DNA of 64,000 nt from Streptomyces fuscichromogenes (GTDB taxonomy: Bacteria > Actinomycetota > Actinomycetes > Streptomycetales > Streptomycetaceae). The DNA is taken from contig NZ_BMML01000007.1 in NCBI RefSeq assembly GCF_014645815.1, forward strand, positions 458,359 to 522,358, in the 5' to 3' direction. A model generated the notes under the pieces. The model saw nothing but the letters and a program-made list of their open reading frames with translations, ran no database searches and was not told the origin of the DNA. The position numbers and the translations under genes were made by a program. Positions 57,327-64,000 of this stretch are shown piece by piece (the stretch's first letter is position 1; each line of letters begins with the position of its first letter).

Positions 57327-59516
57327 ATGTCTGAGACCCAGGAGAACGCCGCGGGCCAGTGCCCGGTCGCACATGACCGCGCCCCGCACCCCACCCAGGG
57401 CGGCGGCAACCGCCAGTGGTGGCCCGAGGGGCTCAACCTGAAGATCCTTGCCAAGAACCCCGCCGTCGCCAACCCGCTCGGCGAGGGTTTCGACTACGCC
57501 GAGGCGTTCCAGAACCTCGACCTCGCCGCCGTGAAACGTGACATCGCGGAGGTCCTCACCACCTCGCAGGACTGGTGGCCGGCCGACTTCGGCAACTACG
57601 GCCCGCTGATGATCCGCATGGCCTGGCACAGCGCGGGCACCTACCGCATCTCCGACGGCCGCGGCGGCGCCGGCGCCGGCCAGCAGCGCTTCGCCCCGCT
57701 CAACAGCTGGCCGGACAACGGCAACCTGGACAAGGCGCGCCGTCTGCTGTGGCCGGTCAAGAAGAAGTACGGCCAGGCCATCTCCTGGGCCGACCTGATG
57801 ATCCTCACCGGCAACGTGGCCCTGGAGTCGATGGGCTTCGAGACCTTCGGCTTCGGCGGCGGCCGCGCGGACGTCTGGGAGCCGGAGGACGACGTCTACT
57901 GGGGTCCCGAGAAGGTCTGGCTCGACGACCAGCGCTACACCGGCGACCGTGACCTGGAGAACCCGCTGGGCGCCGTCCAGATGGGTCTGATCTACGTCAA
58001 CCCGGAGGGCCCCAACGGCAACCCGGACCCGATCGCCGCGGCCCGCGACATCCGTGAGACGTTCCGCCGGATGGCGATGAACGACGAGGAGACCGTCGCG
58101 CTGATCGCCGGCGGCCACACCTTCGGCAAGACACACGGCGCCGGTCCCGCGGAGAACGTGGGCGCCGAGCCCGAGGGCGCGCCGATCGAGCAGCAGGGCC
58201 TGGGCTGGAAGAGCACCTACGGCACCGGCAAGGGCGGCGACGCGATCACCAGTGGTCTGGAGGTCACCTGGACCACCAAGCCCACCCAGTGGAGCAACGA
58301 CTTCTTCGGCATCCTCTTCGGCTACGAGTGGGAGCTGACCCAGAGCCCCGCCGGGGCCAACCAGTGGGTGGCCAAGGACGCCGAGGCGATCATCCCCGAC
58401 GCGCACGACGCGTCGAAGAAGAAGCTCCCGACGATGCTCACCACCGACCTGTCGCTGCGCTTCGACCCGATCTACGAGCCGATCTCGCGCCGCTTCCACG
58501 AGAACCCCGAGCAGTTCGCGGACGCCTTCGCCCGCGCCTGGTTCAAGCTGACCCACCGTGACATGGGCCCCAAGTCCCTGTACCTCGGCCCGGAGGTCCC
58601 GGCGGAGACGCTGATCTGGCAGGACCCGCTGCCGCAGGCCGAGGGCGAGGCCATCGACGCGGCCGACGTGGCGGCCCTGAAGGCCAAGCTCCTCGACTCC
58701 GGCCTGACGGTCTCCCAGCTGGTCTCCACCGCCTGGGCGTCGGCCTCGACGTTCCGCGGCAGCGACAAGCGCGGCGGTGCCAACGGTGCCCGCATCCGCC
58801 TGGAGCCGCAGCGCGGCTGGGAGGTCAACAACCCCGACGAGCTCGCCCAGGTACTGCGCGTCCTGGAGGGCGTCCAGCGCGACTTCAACACCGGCGCCAA
58901 GAAGGTCTCCCTGGCCGACCTGATCGTCCTGGGCGGCGCGGCCGCGGTGGAGAAGGCCGCCAAGGACGGCGGTGTCGAGATCGAGGTGCCCTTCACCCCG
59001 GGCCGGGTCGACGCGACCGACGAGCACACGGACGCCGAGTCCTTCGCGGCCCTGGAGCCGACCTCGGACGGCTTCCGCAACTACCTCGGCAAGGGCAACC
59101 GTCTGCCCGCCGAGTACCTGCTGCTGGACCGCGCCAACCTGCTCGGCCTGAGCGCCCCCGAGCTGACCGTGCTCGTCGGCGGTCTGCGGGTGCTCGGTGC
59201 CAACCAGGGCGGCTCGAAGCACGGTGTCCTCACCGAGACGCCGGGCGTGCTGACCAACGACTTCTTCGCCAACCTGCTCGACATGGGCACGGAGTGGAAG
59301 TCGACCTCGGAGGACCAGTCCACCTTCGAGGGCCGTGACGCGAGCGGCGCCGTCAAGTGGACCGGCACCCGTGCCGACCTGGTCTTCGGCTCCAACTCCG
59401 AGCTGCGTGCCGTCGCCGAGGTCTACGCGAGCGACGACGCCAAGGAGAAGTTCGTGAAGGACTTCGTCGCCGCCTGGACGAAGGTCGCCGACGCGGACCG
59501 CTTCGACCTGGTCTGA
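57327..59516 (+). CDS. katG: Catalase-peroxidase
   Basis: A 729-residue heme enzyme that destroys hydrogen peroxide. The distal pocket is MIRMAWHSAGTY with Trp100 and His101; the Tyr of the Met-Tyr-Trp adduct is in MGLIYVNPEGP; the proximal His is in IAGGHTFGKTHG. The C-terminal half repeats the peroxidase fold, as usual for KatG. It corresponds to CpeB/CatC of other Streptomyces and lies behind furA. ATG 57327 has GGAAGGA upstream. A 16-bp stem terminator follows. Confidence 0.98.
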   Translation: MSETQENAAGQCPVAHDRAPHPTQGGGNRQWWPEGLNLKILAKNPAVANPLGEGFDYAEAFQNLDLAAVKRDIAEVLTTSQDWWPADFGNYGPLMIRMAWHSAGTYRISDGRGGAGAGQQRFAPLNSWPDNGNLDKARRLLWPVKKKYGQAISWADLMILTGNVALESMGFETFGFGGGRADVWEPEDDVYWGPEKVWLDDQRYTGDRDLENPLGAVQMGLIYVNPEGPNGNPDPIAAARDIRETFRRMAMNDEETVALIAGGHTFGKTHGAGPAENVGAEPEGAPIEQQGLGWKSTYGTGKGGDAITSGLEVTWTTKPTQWSNDFFGILFGYEWELTQSPAGANQWVAKDAEAIIPDAHDASKKKLPTMLTTDLSLRFDPIYEPISRRFHENPEQFADAFARAWFKLTHRDMGPKSLYLGPEVPAETLIWQDPLPQAEGEAIDAADVAALKAKLLDSGLTVSQLVSTAWASASTFRGSDKRGGANGARIRLEPQRGWEVNNPDELAQVLRVLEGVQRDFNTGAKKVSLADLIVLGGAAAVEKAAKDGGVEIEVPFTPGRVDATDEHTDAESFAALEPTSDGFRNYLGKGNRLPAEYLLLDRANLLGLSAPELTVLVGGLRVLGANQGGSKHGVLTETPGVLTNDFFANLLDMGTEWKSTSEDQSTFEGRDASGAVKWTGTRADLVFGSNSELRAVAEVYASDDAKEKFVKDFVAAWTKVADADRFDLV

Positions 59517-59529
59517 CCGACCGGGCCCG

Positions 59530-59566
59530 ATGCCCGGACCGGCTCCCCGCGAGCCGGTCCGGGCAT
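59530..59566 (+). terminator. 16-bp stem terminator after katG
   Basis: Bases 59530-59545 (ATGCCCGGACCGGCTC) pair perfectly with 59551-59566 across a CCCGC loop, followed by TGCCGTCTTT. Confidence 0.92.
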
Positions 59567-59738
59567 TGCCGTCTTTGCGGCTCCTTGGTCAACTCCCCAC
59601 CGGGGCACGTGCGTAGCGCGCTGCACATGAGTCGTTCTTTACCCCACCATGACCTCGACTCCGGTTGTTCACGCGGCCTTCGCAGACTCTGCACGTCCTG
59701 AGTCACCCCGGTACCGGCCGCCCGCGGGAGTTCCGAAC

Positions 59739-61448
59739 ATGAGCCACGGTCACAGCCACGACCACGGTCACCCTCACCATCACCACCCTCACGGGGACGG
59801 TGACGCCTCCGCGTCGCTGCCGCCCGCCCTCGATCTCTCCGTACCCGACACGGAGCTGACGCCCGGTCAGCTCTCCCGCCGCTCGATGCTGCGCCGCACC
59901 GGCCTGCTCGGCGCCGGTCTCGCGGCGGGCAGTGTCCTCGCCGGTGCGGGCCAGGCCGCCGCCGCGGTCTCCTCCTCGCACTCCCAGGGCGGCCGTTCCG
60001 GCGGCTACCTGTGGCTGGCCGGCGACCACCACATCCACACCCAGCACAGCTCCGACGCCAAGTACCGGGTCATCGACCACGTCCGGCAGGCCAACGCACA
60101 CGGCCTGGACTGGATGGTCATCACCGACCACGGCAGCGAGACCCACGCCAGGATCGGTGTGGAGAAGGTCAACCCGGACATCGTCGCCGCCCGTGACCAG
60201 ATCGACGACACGCTGGTCTTCCAGGGCCTGGAGTGGAACATCCCGGCCGCCGAGCACGGCACCGTCTTCGTGCACCCCGGCAAGAACGAGGTCGCCGTCC
60301 TCAAGGAGTTCGAGAACTCCTTCGACGGCTCGGTCAAGGGCGCCTCCGCGAGCACCCCCGCCAACGAGGCGCTGGCCATCTCCGGCCTCGACTTCCTTGC
60401 GGAGCAGGTGCGGCGGCGCAAGGTGAAGGACGCGCTGTTCCTCGCCAACCACCCGGCGCGCAAGGGCATCGACTCCCCGCACGAGATCCGCGCCTGGCGC
60501 GACGCCCAGCCGTCCATCGCGGTCGGCTTCGAGGGCGCCCCCGGCCACCAGGCGGGCGGCCTGCCCAAGCCGAACGGGCCCGGCTCGGCCCGCGGCATCT
60601 ACGACAACAGCCCGAGCGCCGACTCCTTCGCCAAGTACCCGCTGGAGAGCTACCGCACCTGGGGCGGGTTCGACTGGATGACCGCCACCGTCGGCGGCCT
60701 GTGGGACAGCCTCCTCGCCGAGGGCAAGCCCTGGTGGATCACCGCCAACTCCGACTCCCACAACGTCTACGCCGACACCGCGGTGCGCGGCCCGAACGGC
60801 GACTTCAACGCCAACGGCCGCTACGACGACCCGGTCTACGGCGGCGGCGTCAGCCTCACCGACACCGACTTCTGGCCCGGCCAGTACTCCCGCACCCACG
60901 TCGGCGCCGCCTCCTTCTCCTACCAGGCGGTCATGGACGGCATCCGCGCGGGCCGGGTCTGGGTGGACCACGGCGGCCTGATCAGCGGCCTGAACGCCCA
61001 ACTGCGCTCCGGCTCCCGCGCGGTGACCCTGGGCGACGTGCTCCACGTCCGCAAGGGCAGCAAGGTGGACCTCGTCATCGAGATCAGCCTGGCGAACGGC
61101 CCCAACTGGGCGCAGTTCGTGCCGTCGTTGGCCCGTGTCGACGTCATCCAGGGCGATGTCACCGGTGCGGTCTCCGACAAGGACACCTTCGCCACACCCG
61201 CCACCAGGGTCGTCAAGTCCTTCGAGGTCGACAGGGCGACCGGCGCGGTCAGGCTGACCTACTCCCTCGGCCGCCTCGACAAGCCGGTCTACGTCCGGCT
61301 GCGCGGCACCGACGGCAACCGCTCGGCGGTCGGCGTCAACGGTGCCGCCGTGGACCCGGCCGGCCCGGCCATCGACGTCCTCGGCGACGCCGACCCGTGG
61401 AAGGACCTGTGGTTCTACTCCAACCCGATGTGGGTCCTGCCCGCATGA
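59739..61448 (+). CDS. Tat-exported PHP-domain phosphoesterase-like protein with His-rich N-terminus
   Basis: A 569-residue protein. The first 20 residues are strongly His-rich (HGHSHDHGHPHHHHPHGD). A Tat-type signal (RRSMLRRTGLLGAGLAAGSV) follows at about 49-70. The PHP domain begins with LAGDHHIHTQHSSDAKY (HxH metal motif) and continues with VITDHGSE, LEWNIP, HPARKGIDSPHE and ITANSDSHNVY. PHP proteins hydrolyse phosphoesters using two or three metals; the substrate is unknown. ATG 59739 has GGGAG eight bases upstream. The stop overlaps the next gene (ATGA). Confidence 0.88.
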   Translation: MSHGHSHDHGHPHHHHPHGDGDASASLPPALDLSVPDTELTPGQLSRRSMLRRTGLLGAGLAAGSVLAGAGQAAAAVSSSHSQGGRSGGYLWLAGDHHIHTQHSSDAKYRVIDHVRQANAHGLDWMVITDHGSETHARIGVEKVNPDIVAARDQIDDTLVFQGLEWNIPAAEHGTVFVHPGKNEVAVLKEFENSFDGSVKGASASTPANEALAISGLDFLAEQVRRRKVKDALFLANHPARKGIDSPHEIRAWRDAQPSIAVGFEGAPGHQAGGLPKPNGPGSARGIYDNSPSADSFAKYPLESYRTWGGFDWMTATVGGLWDSLLAEGKPWWITANSDSHNVYADTAVRGPNGDFNANGRYDDPVYGGGVSLTDTDFWPGQYSRTHVGAASFSYQAVMDGIRAGRVWVDHGGLISGLNAQLRSGSRAVTLGDVLHVRKGSKVDLVIEISLANGPNWAQFVPSLARVDVIQGDVTGAVSDKDTFATPATRVVKSFEVDRATGAVRLTYSLGRLDKPVYVRLRGTDGNRSAVGVNGAAVDPAGPAIDVLGDADPWKDLWFYSNPMWVLPA

Positions 61449-62044
61449 CCTTCCCGCACCACGCGTCCGGCGTCCGCTCCGTCATCGGGGTGGACGCCGG
61501 TACGGTGACCCTGCGCGAGGCCGACCACCTGGTCCACCGGGTCCTCGGCGAACTGGCGCTCACCGAGGGCGTGTTCGCCTGCACCCACCTGTACCGCACC
61601 GACGAACGCCGGGGCACGACGATCTCGCTGACCCTGCCGGACGCGGACGCGGTGTGGCCGGAGCTGCTCAAGGCGCTGCCGGAGGGCGCCGGTCTCGTCC
61701 TGGGCGGCCGCACCCACGGCCCGGCCGGCATGGTGGACGCAGCCGGGCTCGCGGCCGCTGCCCCGCCCCGCTCCGGCCGGGCCGTGGCCTATCCCGGCGT
61801 CGCGCACCTGACCGGCACCGTCACCGTCGCGGACCTGCTGGACCGCACCGCCATCGAGCACCTGGTCGTCCTCGGCGCGCCGGCCGCCGAACTCCCGTCC
61901 GCGACCGAGGTCCTGACCCAGGACCACGTACGCCCGGAGTGGCGCGACGGTGTCCTCGTCCTCGTCCTGGTCCCGGCGGCGGGCGGCCTGCTGGCCCCCT
62001 TCGAGGTGCCCGACCCCACCCCGTGCTGCGTGGACCATCCCTGA
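61445..62044 (+). CDS. Conserved protein of unknown function coupled to the PHP gene
   Basis: A 199-residue soluble protein that starts at ATG 61445 inside the PHP gene's stop codon (ATGA), so its translation is coupled. I do not recognise the family. It has no signal peptide or membrane helix, opens with MTFPHHASGVRSVIGVDAG, has several Thr/Val-rich strands (GTTISLTLPDADAVW) and ends in TPCCVDHP. The C-terminal CC and His could bind metal. A cytosolic partner coupled to an exported enzyme suggests a role in metal supply or maturation, which is inference. Confidence 0.75.
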   Translation: MTFPHHASGVRSVIGVDAGTVTLREADHLVHRVLGELALTEGVFACTHLYRTDERRGTTISLTLPDADAVWPELLKALPEGAGLVLGGRTHGPAGMVDAAGLAAAAPPRSGRAVAYPGVAHLTGTVTVADLLDRTAIEHLVVLGAPAAELPSATEVLTQDHVRPEWRDGVLVLVLVPAAGGLLAPFEVPDPTPCCVDHP

Positions 62045-62204
62045 CGCGCGGGTAATCCCTTAGTGACATGCCCTGGTCAATTCTGTCAGGCTTCGGACTC
62101 GCACCACTCATAGCGCGTGACCCATGGCCGCTCCCCGGCACACCCATGCCGGACGGGCGGCCTCCGAGCAGGCCGGAACCCCGGCCGGCGTAAAGGAGTT
62201 TCGT

Positions 62205-64000
62205 GTGAGAACGACCCCCCACAAGGCCTTCGTGACCATCGCGTCGGCCGTCGCGGCACTCACCGCGGCCCTGCTCCCCGGCAGTACCGCGTCGGCCGCC
62301 GAGCAGGCGGCCTGCACCCCCGCCCAGGTGGTCACCAACGGCGGGTTCGAGAGCGGCACGTCACCCTGGACCCAGTCCTCGACCAGCGTGATCACCAGCC
62401 GTACCGGCCAGTCCGCCCACGGCGGCTCCAGCTTCGCCTGGCTGGACGGCACCGGCGGTACCCACACCGACACACTCTCGCAGAGCGTCACCATCCCCTC
62501 CGGATGCGCCGCGACCCTCAGCTTCTGGCTGCACGTCGACACCGCCGAGACGACCTCGTCCACGGCGTACGACAAGCTCACGGCGAAGATCGGCAGCACC
62601 ACGCTGGCGACCTACTCCAACCTGGACAAGGCCACCGGGTTCGTGAAGAAGTCGTTCGACGTGTCCGCGTTCGCGGGGCAGACCGTGACGGTCGCCTTCA
62701 GCGGCACCGAGGACTCCAGCCTCCAGACCAGCTTCGTCCTGGACGACGTCGCCCTCGACACCTCGGCCGCCACCACCCCGGGCGACAGCACCCGCACCCC
62801 GGCCGCGCCGTCGTACACCGTCAGCCTGACCAGCAACTCCACCGGCACCGGCTGGACCGGCCACGAGAGCGTGACCTTCACCAACGCCTCCTCGACCGCG
62901 CTCAGCGAGATCTACCTCAGGCTGTGGGACAACTACCACGGCACCTGCTCGGCCCCGCCGATCACCGTCAGCAACGTCACCGGCGGCACCGCGGGCGCCC
63001 TCTCGGTGGCCTGCACCGCGCTGGAGATCGCCCTGCCGACCCCGCTGGCCCAGGGCCAGAGCACCACCGTCGGCTTCGACCTGGGCATCACCGTGCCCAG
63101 CGGCGCCGACCGGTTCGGCTACGACGGCTCCTTCAGCATGATCGGCAACGCGCTGCCGGTTCTCGCGGTCCAGGACGGCTCCGGCTGGCACCTGGACCCG
63201 TACACCAACAACGGCGAGTCCTTCTACTCCCTGGCCGCCGACTTCAAGGTGACCCTGGACCACCCCACCGGCATCCTGGTCCCGGCGACCGGCACCTCCG
63301 TCGACACCCCGGGTACCAGCGGCCGTACCGTCACCACCGCCACGGCCTCCAAGGTCCGTGACTTCGCCTGGGCGGCCGGGCCGTTCACCAAGATCTCCGG
63401 CACCTCTCCCGGCGGGGTCCCGATCAACATCTACTCGGTGTCGGGCATCAGCTCCTCCAGCGCCCAGTCGATGCTCACCACCGCCAAGTCGGCCGTCGAC
63501 GCGCACGCCGGACGCTTCGGGGCCTACCCCTACGGCGAGCTGGACGCGGTCATCGACAACAACTTCTGGTTCGGCGGCATGGAGTACCCCGGCTTCGTCC
63601 TCGACCTCGTCAGCACCACCGCGCTCACCCACGAGATCGGCCACCAGTGGTGGTACGGCATCGTCGGTGACGACGAGTACAACAGCCCCTGGCTGGACGA
63701 GGCGTTCACCGACTACGCCACCGACCTGGCGCAGGGACTGGCCGGTACCAACTGCTGGAACAGCGTGTCCTGGGCCTCGTCGGCGGAGAAGATCACCAAC
63801 TCCATGGCCTACTGGGACGCCCACTCCTCCCGCTACTCCACCGTGGTCTACGGCTACGGCAAGTGCGCCCTGCACGACCTGCGCCGGCTCATCGGCGACA
63901 CGGCCATGACCAACCTCCTCAAGAGCTACGCCAGTTCGCACTGGTACGGCGTCTCGACCACCGCCGAGTTCAAGGCGGCGGCCCAGGCGGCCACCAGCAC
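62205..64000 (+). CDS. Secreted M1-type metallopeptidase with N-terminal jelly-roll module, 3' end outside window
   Basis: At least 598 residues from GTG 62205 (AAGGAG upstream) to the right edge. A signal peptide covers about 1-32. Next comes a carbohydrate-binding-like jelly roll (about 38-185, VVTNGGFESGTSPWTQ). A peptidase of the M1/gluzincin clan follows with HEIGHQWW (zinc His476 and His480, catalytic Glu477) and Glu499 exactly 18 residues later (SPWLDEAFTDY). The aminopeptidase exopeptidase motif GGMEYPG (GAMEN position) precedes it. It should trim peptides outside the cell. Confidence 0.93.
   Translation, partial: MRTTPHKAFVTIASAVAALTAALLPGSTASAAEQAACTPAQVVTNGGFESGTSPWTQSSTSVITSRTGQSAHGGSSFAWLDGTGGTHTDTLSQSVTIPSGCAATLSFWLHVDTAETTSSTAYDKLTAKIGSTTLATYSNLDKATGFVKKSFDVSAFAGQTVTVAFSGTEDSSLQTSFVLDDVALDTSAATTPGDSTRTPAAPSYTVSLTSNSTGTGWTGHESVTFTNASSTALSEIYLRLWDNYHGTCSAPPITVSNVTGGTAGALSVACTALEIALPTPLAQGQSTTVGFDLGITVPSGADRFGYDGSFSMIGNALPVLAVQDGSGWHLDPYTNNGESFYSLAADFKVTLDHPTGILVPATGTSVDTPGTSGRTVTTATASKVRDFAWAAGPFTKISGTSPGGVPINIYSVSGISSSSAQSMLTTAKSAVDAHAGRFGAYPYGELDAVIDNNFWFGGMEYPGFVLDLVSTTALTHEIGHQWWYGIVGDDEYNSPWLDEAFTDYATDLAQGLAGTNCWNSVSWASSAEKITNSMAYWDAHSSRYSTVVYGYGKCALHDLRRLIGDTAMTNLLKSYASSHWYGVSTTAEFKAAAQAATS

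Noticed and set aside
1..64000. tRNA, rRNA, insertion sequence, prophage or att site
   Set aside because: No tRNA-like cloverleaf, rRNA segment, transposase, integrase or flanking repeats were recognised by eye; a tRNAscan or ISfinder search would be needed to exclude small cases.

Overview
The window reads as chromosomal DNA of a Streptomyces species. It has very high G+C with strong third-position GC, many GTG/TTG starts, ATGA/GTGA stop-start overlaps, and families that are hallmarks of the genus. These include a complete conservon, a WhiJ/AbaA-like HATPase-XRE-DUF397 set, a DUF574 methyltransferase, a LAXTG-anchored surface protein, several SpoIIE-type phosphatases, and a chitinase behind chitin-type direct repeats. 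I saw no tRNA, rRNA, CRISPR array or intact insertion sequence. The content is ordinary chromosomal and accessory material with a large secreted and cell-surface share.

Layout. 1-6014: a Cache/PAS sensor kinase (runs off the left edge), a five-domain SpoIIE phosphatase, a ComB-like phosphatase and two conserved proteins of unknown role, all on the minus strand. 6196-8991: a ferredoxin-NADP reductase with an iron-box-like site, divergent from an epimerase/reductase, with a 25-bp palindrome between them. 9016-13787: an NlpC/P60 protein with a repeat region, led by a clear ydaO-type (cyclic di-AMP) riboswitch, divergent from a DUF1996 protein with a LAETG sorting signal. 14112-18511: a secreted lipase, a small flavodoxin-fold protein, and a fused pseudo-hydrolase/acetoacetate-decarboxylase-like protein followed by an 83-residue WxG protein. 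18659-21709: HATPase, XRE regulator, DUF397 and DUF574 genes. 21886-25714: an NPP1 (NLP) secreted protein, a carboxylesterase-fold protein that has lost its catalytic residues, and a membrane PP2C phosphatase. 25765-29039: aldo/keto reductase, LysR regulator and NAD-dependent formate dehydrogenase. 29036-34518: conservon cvnABCD with two P450s (CYP157-like without ExxR, and CYP154-like). 34899-39444: rhomboid-like protein and pyruvate carboxylase. 39496-44144: secreted propeller, small secreted protein, DUF4389 protein, chitinase, DUF2071 protein. 44150-44618: remnants of an enolase-superfamily gene and its neighbour. 44816-50147: Tat-exported FAD dehydrogenase, BioF2-like acyltransferase, PP2C phosphatase, MASE1 protein. 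50208-53106: cyclophilin, SGNH hydrolase, an SDR behind two TetR-type operators, and a gene remnant. 53111-56601: acyltransferase, ECF sigma factor with a membrane partner, class F sortase with a small surface protein. 56833-59516: furA-katG. 59739-64000: a Tat-exported PHP-domain protein with a coupled unknown partner, and an M1-type secreted peptidase (runs off the right edge).

How the parts fit. The signalling genes (CvnA-D, three SpoIIE/PP2C phosphatases, an RsbW-like ATPase, an ECF sigma pair, a Cache kinase) suggest dense control of development and surface biology. The secreted genes (lipase, chitinase, NLP, SGNH hydrolase, M1 peptidase, DUF1996, propeller) fit a soil saprophyte. Best supported among the unusual items are the c-di-AMP riboswitch, the pseudo-esterase with all three catalytic positions changed, the Ser-less hydrolase fusion with its WxG partner, the P450 lacking ExxR next to tandem repeats, two identical-core TetR operators with no local regulator, and an internally deleted enolase-family pseudogene.
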